Notes: a model not told the origin generated them from the letters alone. A stretch of DNA of 64,000 nt from an uncultured Muribaculaceae bacterium (GCA_910584055.1 CAJTZS010000020.1:1-64000); one strand, 5' to 3'; counted from the first letter of the stretch, positions 49,301 to 58,079 are shown. Made by a program: numbers and translations.

Positions 49301-49728
49301 CTGACAGACCCCGTCAGGTTCACCTTCTTCTGGGTTCCGAAACCTACGACAACAAGATCATCAAGAACGGCTGAATTGGGTTTGAGGAATACAGAAAGAG
49401 GTTCAGCCGATTTTACGGTGACTTCATAATCCTCACACCCGACATAGGTGATAACCAGAGTCGATCCGACCGGAACCTTTATGGAGAAGTTTCCGTCCAA
49501 ATCCGTCATTGTCCCGTTTTTAGGATTGGATTTTTCACGCACGGAAGCACCGATAACAGGACCTTCCGCATCATTTACAGTTCCTTTGGCTGTAATCTGT
49601 TGACCGTTGACCACTGAAGTCTGCGCGCGGCCTTGAGCATTCATGGCATTAGGCGCTAAGGCTACCAGACTCCCACACAGCAACAGCGAAGCTAACAGCT
49701 TTCCATCTGAAAAGAAATGTGAGTTCAT
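46360..49728 (-). CDS. SusC/RagA-family TonB-dependent outer-membrane transporter
   Basis: 1122 aa from the ATG at 49728; a TTG just upstream is less likely. A signal peptide (about 1-32) leads to a carboxypeptidase-regulatory-like domain (about 45-120; GTVNDAEGPVIGASV). A TonB-box-like segment and plug follow (DDLVVVGFGTQKKVNLTGSV, RGGGTIGDGSSG), then a 22-strand barrel. It ends SFGISVTL, a typical final outer-membrane beta-strand. It imports oligosaccharides captured by SusD with energy from TonB. It is expected to be induced by the divergent HTCS. Confidence 0.95.
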   Translation of the reverse strand: MNSHFFSDGKLLASLLLCGSLVALAPNAMNAQGRAQTSVVNGQQITAKGTVNDAEGPVIGASVREKSNPKNGTMTDLDGNFSIKVPVGSTLVITYVGCEDYEVTVKSAEPLSVFLKPNSAVLDDLVVVGFGTQKKVNLTGSVSVADQKALKERPVASAAQALQGVVPGLQITQGNGKLGTTPSIQIRGGGTIGDGSSGSPLILIDGMEGDINALNPQDIESISVLKDAAAASIYGSRAPFGVILVTTKKGSEGKPTINYNNSFRFSNLINRPHTQDSYTFALSMNDYMKNSNRDIYFQPADIEKILAYQQGTLLNEDGVFDPLNTMAPNGEYWKNPYDHDGAWANVDWFDELYKKTTFAQEHNLSVSGGKEKFNYYFSTNFLGDGGKMKLGKEDFKRYTITGKFNVDLYKWLSFGFSHRWIRQDYSRPSAMTWYNGGNGDVNEEDDVLYDATGRQGWPTLPLYDPNGYLYDAPSPANGLVNGGEARTQDDRNYTQLNLIFRPLKGWDIHAEFNYSTFTHRFHSDYQKLYNHKVDGTPYATDNGYSGRVVEKNNSENFYNVNVYSNYDWTLRDRNNFHFMLGFQTEGMSQSKYRMQRDGIQNPDLPEIDLTTGLGGNGSAVTPKLSGGRWQWNTAGFFGRINYNYDSRYLAEFNLRYDGTSRFRENRRWILLPSASIGWNIANEKFWEDFTTVCNNLKLRASYGMLGNQNTNNWYQTYRVMSIGMGNGGWLQNGSKPNTAGFPGLISELLTWEKIYNYNVGLDWGLFNNRLTGSFEWFIRDTKNMVGPAAELPNILGTDVPKTNNCDLRTHGWELEIAWNDALACGFSYGARFVLSDARSKVTRYEGNLTNSINNYIPGRYYDEIWGYETLGIAKSQAEMDAYLDALDANYTAFHGHAPATPRQGMKAIGSDLGAGDIMYKDLNGDGVIDWGADRIDDKGDKKLLGSKQPRYMFSLDLNAAYKGFDLRVFFQGVGKRDFFQNHNYFWGADNSEWWAQFLTPHADYFRDENSWSVANGYAQPNLDSYYPRPVKDGGSKNRQVQSRYVQDASYIRLKNLQVGYTLPVNLTRKAGFENVRIYFSGENLWTGTKMSKLFDPETIGSAKGGSTMPLSRTYSFGISVTL

Positions 49729-49768
49729 CAATGTTAGTTGTTTAAAAAGTTATTATTGAGTTTTGGCA

Positions 49769-49819
49769 CAAAATTATTAAAGAGCCTACCATCAGAGTGT
49801 GAAAAATAGGTCAATGACC
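49769..49819 (-). promoter_or_regulatory. susC promoter with candidate HTCS/AraC operator
   Basis: Minus-strand TAATTTTG (49776-49769) matches TAnnTTTG; no good TTTG is found upstream, which fits an activated promoter. About 40 bp further up, GGTCAATGACC (49809-49819) is an 11-bp palindrome centred near -52, where an AraC-type activator would sit. Binding is inference. Confidence 0.4.
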
Positions 49820-49967
49820 ATGGTAAATATTTCAAGGTCTAAATTTCTTTTCATTTGAACTGTTTCCACGACAGCCTCGTTCCGCAGGTTTTAAGGCGAT
49901 CCTTTCAATTATTGTGATAAAACGTTCATATTGGTCACCGTCAACACAATCCTTGAAGTATTTTCAT

Positions 49968-49975
49968 TATATTTG
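49968..49975 (+). promoter_or_regulatory. Candidate -7 box for the HTCS gene
   Basis: TATATTTG matches TAnnTTTG. The start would be near 49982, downstream of the in-frame TTG at 49931 and upstream of the ATG at 50018, so it supports the latter start. Confidence 0.4.
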
Positions 49976-50017
49976 CAATGCTTATGCTACTCTACTTTTA
50001 GAAGTTGTTTAAACACC

Positions 50018-53000
50018 ATGAAACATTTTCTTTTCATTCTTTTAGTTGTTGTGTCCATTATTCCTGTCAAAGGGAAGGAAATTCACGAATTGCCTTTGGT
50101 CATAGAGCATATCGGGCTGAAGGAAGGTTTGTCTAACAGTTATGTCACCGACATCACGCAAGACAGGCACGGCTTCATATGGATAGGAAGCGATGGAGGA
50201 CTGAACCGTTTCGACGGCGAGAATTTCCGATTATTCAATGAGCGCGACACTCCGCTGAAGGGAAACTCCATCAATACGCTCTTTTATGATGAGGATGCCG
50301 ATAAATTATGGATAGGCTCAAAAAAAGGACTTGACATCCTTGACTGCCGGACCCTCAGATTTGAAGAGCCTGCACTTCCTTCGAATCTGGGGCAGCTCAA
50401 CATTGTTGATTTCGGACGCGCGTCAGATGGCGGCATATACATCGTGAACCACTACGATTTCATTATCCACTATAGCAAGACCGACGGACGTTACACCATA
50501 TACAGGCAGGAGGATCTCCCTGGATTGCCTATGTCTTTCAGAAGCATAGCCGACGACGGACAGGGAAATGTCTATATCGGACATGCCAACAGTGGCTTCA
50601 GCATAGTAAACTTCAAGACCAGAAACATCGAGCATTTCTCTCACGAACCGGGAAACGACAAAAGCCTGCCGGGGAATAACGTCAAGGACATCTTTATCGA
50701 CAGATACAACAATATATGGCTCGGCACGGACTACGGACTGGCCCTTTTCAATCCAGGGACAAAATCCTTTTCCTCGTTCCCCCGTAACAGCTTCCCGGAT
50801 AATGCCGCAGTCTCACAAAGCATATATTCCATAAAGGAATCAAGCGACGGCAGGCTATGGATAGGAAGCGACATAGGAGGCGTATCGTTACTCGACATAA
50901 GGGATCTGTCGCTGTCAAATCCCGACCGGCTGAAATTTGTCAATATCCCCACAACAGGAGGGCGCAACGGAGTGTCATCGGTCAATGTGCACAGTGTTTT
51001 CCAGGACATTTACGGCAATATGTGGATCGGCAACTATAGCGAAGGCCTCGATTTCATAAGCCGGACTCAATCAAAATTCAGCCTTCTCCCCTACTTCAAC
51101 GGCAGTGACAAGCAGAAGAAACCTGTCTGGGCTGTCCATGCTGACAGCGAGGGGAAGGTATGGGCGGCAACAGAAAACTCGATTCTGCTGTTCGAAAATG
51201 GAAAAATCTATAAAGAGTATGACCTTTCAAAATATCTCGACAGGTTCCATGGTAGGATATATGCCCTGACAAGAATAGGGAACGAGCTACTGTTCAGCAC
51301 ATCGCGGAACGACGGTATCTTTATCCTTGACATTCCGAGCGGAAATGTCAGAAAAGCTGCCATCCCCGGAGAGAGAAACTACGCCAATTGTTTCACCACG
51401 CTCAGGAACGGACGCACATACGTCGGAATGCAGGATGGCCTATATGAATATGCCGATGGGAAAATACATAAACTTGAGAAAATATCAAACGCGATATCCA
51501 ACCTGATTCCAAACGGGATAGCCATGGACCGTCTGGACAATCTTTGGATAGGAACTTACGGTGACGGAATATTTGTTTTTGACAGGAACGAGAAACTGAA
51601 ATTCCATCTAAACGATACCAATGGATTGATTTCCAATGCCGTGAAGCAATTGTACGTTGATTCCCGAGGCTGGCTTTGGGTCGCAGGACAGGATGGACTG
51701 AGTCTGATAAAAGACACAAGCCGGCCGCAGCAAATCATCAACTATGATTATAAGGACGGCCTGAACGACATCCACATACGCGCATTGCAGGAAGACAGCG
51801 ACGGAAACATATGGTTCTGCACGAACAATGGGCTGTCGCGATGGAACAAATATAATTCCAAGATCGACAACTATGACTACCGCGATGGCGTGCCCCACAG
51901 CAATTTCATGGACAGGGCGGCATGTATAACTCCGGATGGAACGCTGTATTTCGGATCCATGAACGGAATATGCTCTTTCAATCCAAGAAACTTTCAGAAA
52001 GCCGACGACAACATCCCGGTCAGGATAGTGGAATGTCAGAGCATAATAACTCCGGATGAGAACATTGACAACATCATGCTCGGAGCGGGCAATGAGGAAG
52101 GCATACACGTTCCTTACGACATGAATTCCCTGAGGATCGTATTCTCTGTGCCAGATTTCTCACAAAGCCGCGCCGTTGAGTATTCCTATATGGTGGAGGG
52201 TCTTGACAACAACTGGATAATGGCAGGCCGAGACCACACAGCGACTCTCCGCAACCTTTCCCCCGGAACATATACGTTCAAGGTCAGGGCGCGCATGAGA
52301 GACCAGGAATGGAACGATGCCAACATCTCTACCCTTAAGATAACCGTGACTCCGCCGTTATGGCTGACATGGTATGCCAAGATATTTTATGCCTTGGCAA
52401 TCGGTCTGCTGGTCTATTCAATAATACGGATATACAAACACCGGCTGCTGCTGAAGAGCAAACTGGAGATGGAACGTCGCAAAAGCATTGACGAGCAGCA
52501 GTTGAACAATGAACGCCTCCGCTTCTATACAAATATCACACATGAGCTCCGAACCCCTCTCACCCTTATCCTGGGACCGCTTGAGGACCTCGTATCCGAC
52601 AAGGAATTACCTGCGACTTACAAGAAACGGATCAAGACCATCCATTCAAGCGCGATCCGGTTGCTGAATCTCATAAACCAAATTCTTGAATTCCGCAAAA
52701 CGGAGACACAGAACAGGCATCTGACTGTTGCCAAGGGACAATTGTCCACGGTCGTGACAGAAATAGGACTTAGATACAAGGAATTGAACAATAACAACAA
52801 AGTCTCCATCAACCTCAATATCGACAACAACATACCTGACATGTATTTTGACAGCGATGTCATCCATACAATCCTGAACAATCTTTTGAGCAACGCTGTC
52901 AAATATACTCCGGAAGGATTCATCAACCTCTATCTGAGAACCGTAAACATAAATAATGAAGACTTTGCGGAAATAGCGGTGGCAGACACCGGTTATGGAA

Positions 53001-54085
53001 TCGAAGAAAAGGCCCTTCCTCATATTTTCGACAGATATTATCAAGCCGAGGGCAAACATCAGGCGTCAGGATCCGGCATAGGCCTGGCTCTGGTCAAATC
53101 ATTGTCGGACCTCCATAACGGGTCATTGTCGGTCGACAGCAAGATTGGAAAGGGAACCACCTTTGTTTTCCGCCTCCGGATCAGCAATACATATCCCTCC
53201 GCGCTGCATAAGGAAAATGACGGTCCGGCCTCGGGACGTATGGAGGAATCCGTCATGGAGGAACGATCCGAAACCAAATTGCCGACAGTGCTTGTTGTCG
53301 AGGATAACGATGACATTCGCGAATATATAGAGTCCTCCCTGTCGAAAAAATATAGGGTCATCACGGCTACTAACGGGCAGGAGGGACTTGCATTGGCAAA
53401 GGAAAATATTCCTGACATCATAATCAGCGATATCATGATGCCAGTGATGGACGGAATCGAATTATGCAGGAGAATCAAGGACAATATCAACACAAGCCAT
53501 ATTCCCGTAATTCTGCTAACGGCCAAGGATTCCATCCAGGACAAGGAAACAGGGTATGAGATGGGAGCGGATTCCTACATAACCAAACCATTCAGCGCGA
53601 AACTGTTGATAAGCAGGATAAATAATATTATTGAATCCCGCAGACAGCTTGCCTCCATAATATCCGCCCATGTCAAGGGGGCTGCGCAAGCCCCCTTGAC
53701 TGCACCTCCGGCACCGGAGGGCACAAAAGAGCCTGAGCGTGTGCAGCTCAGGCTCAGTAAACTCGACCAGGAATTTATTCAGAAATTCACAAAAATAGTT
53801 GAAGACAATCTTACAATGTCGGGACTCGACATGAACTATATGCAGGATGCGATGAACATGAGCCACAGCACACTCTATCGGAAAATGAAGGGACTCACAG
53901 GAATGTCGGGTAATGAGTTCATACGAAAAATCCGCCTCAAACACGGTTACGAGCTGCTGAAAGACGGCTGTAACGTATCTGAGGCGGCATATTCATGCGG
54001 TTTCAACGATGTAGGCTATTTCCGCACCTGCTTCAAGGATGAATACGGGATGTCTCCATCCCAGTTCATAAAGCAGCTTTCATAA
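50018..54085 (+). CDS. Hybrid two-component system sensor/regulator (HTCS)
   Basis: 1355 aa from the ATG at 50018, which begins a clear signal peptide (KHFLFILLVVVSIIP). The periplasmic sensor is a double beta-propeller of two-component regulator repeats (WIGSDGGLNRF, WLGTDYGLALF) and a Y_Y_Y domain (about 690-780). A membrane helix lies at about 783-805. The kinase has His842 in THELRTPL and N/G boxes (NNLLSNAVKYTPEG). The receiver has Asp1138 in SDIMMP. An AraC-type DNA-binding domain ends the protein (about 1250-1355). It senses an oligosaccharide and activates the PUL. Its stop lies 20 bp inside the end of the convergent GH43-SGNH gene. Confidence 0.96.
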   Translation: MKHFLFILLVVVSIIPVKGKEIHELPLVIEHIGLKEGLSNSYVTDITQDRHGFIWIGSDGGLNRFDGENFRLFNERDTPLKGNSINTLFYDEDADKLWIGSKKGLDILDCRTLRFEEPALPSNLGQLNIVDFGRASDGGIYIVNHYDFIIHYSKTDGRYTIYRQEDLPGLPMSFRSIADDGQGNVYIGHANSGFSIVNFKTRNIEHFSHEPGNDKSLPGNNVKDIFIDRYNNIWLGTDYGLALFNPGTKSFSSFPRNSFPDNAAVSQSIYSIKESSDGRLWIGSDIGGVSLLDIRDLSLSNPDRLKFVNIPTTGGRNGVSSVNVHSVFQDIYGNMWIGNYSEGLDFISRTQSKFSLLPYFNGSDKQKKPVWAVHADSEGKVWAATENSILLFENGKIYKEYDLSKYLDRFHGRIYALTRIGNELLFSTSRNDGIFILDIPSGNVRKAAIPGERNYANCFTTLRNGRTYVGMQDGLYEYADGKIHKLEKISNAISNLIPNGIAMDRLDNLWIGTYGDGIFVFDRNEKLKFHLNDTNGLISNAVKQLYVDSRGWLWVAGQDGLSLIKDTSRPQQIINYDYKDGLNDIHIRALQEDSDGNIWFCTNNGLSRWNKYNSKIDNYDYRDGVPHSNFMDRAACITPDGTLYFGSMNGICSFNPRNFQKADDNIPVRIVECQSIITPDENIDNIMLGAGNEEGIHVPYDMNSLRIVFSVPDFSQSRAVEYSYMVEGLDNNWIMAGRDHTATLRNLSPGTYTFKVRARMRDQEWNDANISTLKITVTPPLWLTWYAKIFYALAIGLLVYSIIRIYKHRLLLKSKLEMERRKSIDEQQLNNERLRFYTNITHELRTPLTLILGPLEDLVSDKELPATYKKRIKTIHSSAIRLLNLINQILEFRKTETQNRHLTVAKGQLSTVVTEIGLRYKELNNNNKVSINLNIDNNIPDMYFDSDVIHTILNNLLSNAVKYTPEGFINLYLRTVNINNEDFAEIAVADTGYGIEEKALPHIFDRYYQAEGKHQASGSGIGLALVKSLSDLHNGSLSVDSKIGKGTTFVFRLRISNTYPSALHKENDGPASGRMEESVMEERSETKLPTVLVVEDNDDIREYIESSLSKKYRVITATNGQEGLALAKENIPDIIISDIMMPVMDGIELCRRIKDNINTSHIPVILLTAKDSIQDKETGYEMGADSYITKPFSAKLLISRINNIIESRRQLASIISAHVKGAAQAPLTAPPAPEGTKEPERVQLRLSKLDQEFIQKFTKIVEDNLTMSGLDMNYMQDAMNMSHSTLYRKMKGLTGMSGNEFIRKIRLKHGYELLKDGCNVSEAAYSCGFNDVGYFRTCFKDEYGMSPSQFIKQLS
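53672..53755. repeat. Three adjacent perfect hairpins within the HTCS gene
   Basis: Hairpin A: GTCAAGGGGGCT / AGCCCCCTTGAC (53672-53683, 53689-53700). Hairpin B: CCTCCGG / CCGGAGG (53705-53720). Hairpin C: GAGCCTGAGC / GCTCAGGCTC (53729-53738, 53746-53755). They encode residues 1219-1246, the Ala/Pro-rich linker between the receiver and AraC domains, with the frame kept open. Confidence 0.8.
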
Positions 54086-54098
54086 GCTGCTTTATGAA
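54065..54098. terminator. Bidirectional hairpin spanning two convergent stop codons
   Basis: Arms 54065-54079 and 54084-54098 pair perfectly (15 bp, core CATAAAGCAGCTT / AAGCTGCTTTATG) around TCAT. The HTCS stop (TAA, 54083-54085) and the minus-strand stop of the GH43-SGNH gene (54066-54068) are both inside. It could terminate either transcript; T-runs are weak. Confidence 0.65.
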
Positions 54099-55688
54099 AT
54101 CCTCCCCCCTCCCAAGCAACAGGTCGTGACCGGCGTCATTCAGATGCGCGGTGTCGTCTGCTCCCTGGAAATAACGCTTCCTGAAAGCCGGATCGTTGAC
54201 ATTGATGACGCATTTCGTATTGTCGAGAACCGGCACTCCGTTTGCCTTGCAGACTTTCCGGATTTCCCCGATGACCTCGGGAAACTGCGCCCGGTTAACG
54301 TTCCATGGAGTTACGTACCCTATCGCCGCCTTCGGGCAGCGGATACGTATATCCTTGAGTAATTTATCGAGAGATTCGGAAAAGTCTTCAAGCGTGCACT
54401 CTTCGCGGTTTGCTATCATGTAGGCATCGTTATGACCTGCCATGATCATTACAACCGATGAAGATTCGGGGATTTCTCCGACACGCTCCGTCATAGCCTT
54501 CCCAAACCCTTCCTTGGTCTTGTCGAACGCCACACAATTGCCGTTGATGCCTAAATTGACATATCGAAGCCCGAGCCTCTGCGCCGCCTTGGAATGCCAT
54601 GCCTCAAAGACGGGACGGCTATGGTTGCGGACATAGCTGTCGCCTATCACGCAAAGAGTCTCTTTTTCTTTCGGTTTCCATTCCCCTGTCTTGAAATTAA
54701 TATCAAAGCCATGCTGGTATTCAAATTTGCATTCCCCGTTGGAGAATGAGATGGGGAAGATTATAGTTTTGGATTCAGGAAGTCCGGGATCCATCCAGCG
54801 GTCGCCGACATATAGATATGTGGTCTGCTTGTCTCCATTCACCTTGAGGATGGACGCAGCCTGAGTGTCGTAGGCCACATCGTCGCCTATCTGCTTTAAC
54901 TCGCTCCAGCCAGATGTAAGGGATTTCGAACAGGAGAGCTTGCATGGATTCGGATCCCAGCCGGTGCATGCCGACGACAGCATATAATACATGCCGTCAA
55001 CCTTTACGATTGCAGGCGCCTCCCGGCTCTTATATTTGAACAGCTCGGTGTATTCCACCGCCGACAGGTAATCGTCCGAAAGACGGAACAGTCCAAGATG
55101 CTGGTTCTCCTCGATTGTGGAGATAAAGTAGGCAGTGCCGTCATCATCTACGAACACGTTGCAGTCGCGCGATTTCACACCTAACGGGCATCCACCCCAA
55201 TGAAACCGGTAAGGCCCGTTGACGTTGTCGCTGACAAAAACGCCGGCTTCCGACGCTCCATAGTTGCTGCTTTCCCAATGGCACCAGACCACATACTTGC
55301 CGGTCTTCTTGCAATACAGCAGTTTGGGGCGCTCGATCATCCTTGTCTTTCCAAGTTCCGGATGTGTCACCTCGTTTTCTATAATCTTACGTTCGAATTT
55401 CCAGTTCACAAGATCTTTGGATGAGTACATGTTCACATCCGGATTCCACGGTTTCGTGCGGTCTTCACCTATCATATACCACGTGTCACCTATCTGCAGG
55501 AAACCTGCGCCATGAGCCTGGACATCTTTTCCGCTGAAATCCTTCCACATTTCACCATTCTTTATAGTGGTCCAGCAACCGTCATCCGATGTGACGTTGC
55601 ATTCCTCATTGGCTGTCTGCGCACAGACCGGACCTGCCGCCAACACTGAAATAAAACTTAATAAACCTAAAAACTTCATCTTTATCAT
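54066..55688 (-). CDS. Fusion of GH43-like glycosidase and SGNH hydrolase/esterase
   Basis: 540 aa with a signal peptide (about 1-23, ending VCAQ). The first part (about 30-335) is a five-bladed propeller of GH43 type. QAHGAGFLQIGDTWYMIGE lacks the usual catalytic-base Asp, as in exo-beta-1,3-galactanase subfamily GH43_24; REAP carries the likely acid Glu. The second part (about 345-540) is an SGNH esterase: GDSY with the Ser nucleophile, GINGN, GHND and DTAHLND for Asp/His. A two-step deacetylase-galactanase is likely. It is the second gene after GH115, 55 bp apart. Subfamily placement is from memory of motifs. Confidence 0.82.
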   Translation of the reverse strand: MIKMKFLGLLSFISVLAAGPVCAQTANEECNVTSDDGCWTTIKNGEMWKDFSGKDVQAHGAGFLQIGDTWYMIGEDRTKPWNPDVNMYSSKDLVNWKFERKIIENEVTHPELGKTRMIERPKLLYCKKTGKYVVWCHWESSNYGASEAGVFVSDNVNGPYRFHWGGCPLGVKSRDCNVFVDDDGTAYFISTIEENQHLGLFRLSDDYLSAVEYTELFKYKSREAPAIVKVDGMYYMLSSACTGWDPNPCKLSCSKSLTSGWSELKQIGDDVAYDTQAASILKVNGDKQTTYLYVGDRWMDPGLPESKTIIFPISFSNGECKFEYQHGFDINFKTGEWKPKEKETLCVIGDSYVRNHSRPVFEAWHSKAAQRLGLRYVNLGINGNCVAFDKTKEGFGKAMTERVGEIPESSSVVMIMAGHNDAYMIANREECTLEDFSESLDKLLKDIRIRCPKAAIGYVTPWNVNRAQFPEVIGEIRKVCKANGVPVLDNTKCVINVNDPAFRKRYFQGADDTAHLNDAGHDLLLGRGEDFIKQLMKAAL

Positions 55689-55743
55689 TATGTTAGAATA
55701 TTGTTGTACTGTGTATTATTTGTAACAAGAAAACATTTCAAAT

Positions 55744-58053
55744 TTAGAGTATGTCTATGGAATCAAGGATAATTCCTTCTGAGAGGGCTGTTACAGTCAG
55801 CTTATGCGCTTTCGTTCTTCCAGTTATGGGAAACACAGCAATGCGCGATGCCCGGTTGTTGAGCACATTCTCCTTCCATTCTTCGCTATGAACCTTGGCG
55901 GAGAAATCAAACACCTGCGGCATTTCGTCATCAACCTTTACCGCAAACCTCAGTCCCTCCTCTTTTTCAACAGGATGTACCGGCAGGAAATTCAATCTGA
56001 CCGCAACCGAATCTGCGGGAAGCCGTCCCAAATCATAGACAAGGCTGGTTCCCCTCTTAATGCCGACTGCATTTCCGGTGTGACCGAGACCGTAATGGTA
56101 AACGGGTTTACCTTCAACAAACGATTCCCCTCTTATGATTGAATATTCCGGATTTTTCGTTTCCTCGCTTACTGCCAAGGTATCAAGCGGTTCGAAAACC
56201 GACAGCCTGCGCGGCCGCCAGTCCATTATGCCGTTCCATTTGCCTCTGTTGTCTATGCCTTTGTTATAACGGGCGGTGAGCGAGATTATGCTATCCAATG
56301 CCTGTCGGCTTCCTGCCCAGGTTGCCTTGCCATGACGAGCGAGTTGGCCGTAGAGCATCTTCTTGTTCATCTGTGCCGCGGACTGAACCGGATACCCGAC
56401 GAGCTGGTAATAGGTGTCGAGACGGTCCTTGCAGATATTCCGTGAAATCTTGTCCTCTTCATCTGCAAGACGCTGATAATCATTGATGCGTGCTGAACAA
56501 TATTCATCGCTCCAGAAAAGATCTGTCACCACTTTCCATTTCTCGGAACCGGGACCATACTCCTCACAGCGGGTGTTACCGAGAAATTCGGGCTTCCGGA
56601 TAAAAGCAAGACGGTAATGCTCGTTCATCACAGGAAGAAGCGCCTCGGCATTGTCTTGTCCGAATTCGCGAGCCATAAAGCTTCCCATGTGACCTTGAAC
56701 ACCATTTCTTCCAACAGCATCCATATCCCAAGCCATATCCATGAAAAGCTCTATCTGGTACTCAGCAGGCTTGATATCCCCCACATTTAGAATCCACATT
56801 TTCCTGATGCCGCGGTCATAGGCCTCTTTCATCTGCTGATACAGCAGATAAGGACTGAAAGTGCCAAGCCAGAGGTAATCGTGGGGACAACCCCAGTAGG
56901 AGACATGGTAATAGACACCGTTGCCTCCCTTGCGGCCGCGCTCTTTCTCGGTAGGGAAATGACGGATATAACCATAGTTGTCGTCACACCACATCAATGT
57001 CACGTCTTCGGGCACCTCAAGCCCGGCATTATATACATCAAGCACTTCCTTATAAGGTATGAACACCTGCGGTATGCCGGTGACATCCTTGTCGACATGC
57101 CTCGACAGAAGATCCCTCTGGTCCTGAAAAATCTTTGTCAGGACATCTTTCTGCTCGTCCACGGTCTTTGCCCCGTTCATCGCCCCGTCGTGCACGCCGC
57201 GCATTCCGAGAGTATAGATTATCTCCTGACCGGCTACATCCCTCACCCGGTCTTCCCAGAAACGGAGCACATTACGGCTATTGTTGACATAATCATATTC
57301 ACCTTTTCCGCGGCACCCCCATTCCACCGCCGCACTCGATGCCATAGGCTCGCAGTGGGAACTGCCGATATAAATACCGAACCTCTCCGCCACTTCCCGG
57401 TTGCCGGGAGTAAGGAAGAAGGGTTCGCTGCATTCGTGCATCGGTGGCCAGTAAGTGTTGGCACGAAGCCTCAGCAGCAATTCAAAAATCTTCTCAGTAG
57501 TCTTCGGTCCGATAACTCCATGCCTGTTTCCCGGCTCCATGGTCATGGAACTCCAGGGCATAAGCCCCCAGTCCTCATCATTGATAAAGATACCACGATA
57601 TTCCACCGAAGGGGAATGTTCGTTGACGTATCCTGCCGGAAGTTCAAACGTGTCTCTCTTTTCGGGCACGGCATCGGCCCACCATTCCCATGGCGAGACT
57701 CCGATAAGCCGCGACAGCTCCATTATGCCGTATGCCGCGCCATGGCTGTCATGTCCGGTAATAACCAGTTTCCCGTCTTTACCGACTTCCATTCTATATC
57801 CCTGGACATCCTTGACTTTATCGGGTTCGACACAGACCCGGATATCGACATCATCCCCACTGACAATCATCAGAGAATCCGAAAAGACATTCCGCAAATC
57901 ACGGTCAAACAACGACACGGCACTTCCGAGCACCGGCTGACAGTCACCGGGCATCGAGAATGTGACCGGCTTTCCTCTATTGATTGAAAAACCGTTATAT
58001 CCGTATGCCGTCAAAGATAGAGCCACGAACAAAAATCCGAACAGTTTTCTCAT
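55744..58053 (-). CDS. Secreted GH115 alpha-glucuronidase
   Basis: 769 aa from the ATG at 58053, which starts a signal peptide (RKLFGFLFVALSLTAYG). A GTG start at 58173 would add 40 residues but lies upstream of the likely transcription start. GH115 features: WEWWADAVPEK, the EYRGIFINDEDWGLMPW segment (about 150-170), MWCDDNYGYIRHFP and YYHVSYWG in the barrel, plus the C-terminal beta-sandwich. Family members remove terminal alpha-1,2-linked (4-O-methyl)glucuronic acid from xylan or arabinogalactan. The neighbours point to arabinogalactan. First gene of the two-gene operon with GH43-SGNH. Confidence 0.92.
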   Translation of the reverse strand: MRKLFGFLFVALSLTAYGYNGFSINRGKPVTFSMPGDCQPVLGSAVSLFDRDLRNVFSDSLMIVSGDDVDIRVCVEPDKVKDVQGYRMEVGKDGKLVITGHDSHGAAYGIMELSRLIGVSPWEWWADAVPEKRDTFELPAGYVNEHSPSVEYRGIFINDEDWGLMPWSSMTMEPGNRHGVIGPKTTEKIFELLLRLRANTYWPPMHECSEPFFLTPGNREVAERFGIYIGSSHCEPMASSAAVEWGCRGKGEYDYVNNSRNVLRFWEDRVRDVAGQEIIYTLGMRGVHDGAMNGAKTVDEQKDVLTKIFQDQRDLLSRHVDKDVTGIPQVFIPYKEVLDVYNAGLEVPEDVTLMWCDDNYGYIRHFPTEKERGRKGGNGVYYHVSYWGCPHDYLWLGTFSPYLLYQQMKEAYDRGIRKMWILNVGDIKPAEYQIELFMDMAWDMDAVGRNGVQGHMGSFMAREFGQDNAEALLPVMNEHYRLAFIRKPEFLGNTRCEEYGPGSEKWKVVTDLFWSDEYCSARINDYQRLADEEDKISRNICKDRLDTYYQLVGYPVQSAAQMNKKMLYGQLARHGKATWAGSRQALDSIISLTARYNKGIDNRGKWNGIMDWRPRRLSVFEPLDTLAVSEETKNPEYSIIRGESFVEGKPVYHYGLGHTGNAVGIKRGTSLVYDLGRLPADSVAVRLNFLPVHPVEKEEGLRFAVKVDDEMPQVFDFSAKVHSEEWKENVLNNRASRIAVFPITGRTKAHKLTVTALSEGIILDSIDIL

Positions 58054-58079
58054 TTCATGGTTAGGTTGATTTTGCACCA

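Noticed and set aside
49931..50017. Upstream TTG start of the HTCS gene
   Set aside because: It would lie before the likely transcription start and would precede, not replace, the signal peptide at 50018.
56881..57987. 368-codon plus-strand frame inside the GH115 gene
   Set aside because: GH115 motifs on the other strand explain the open frame.
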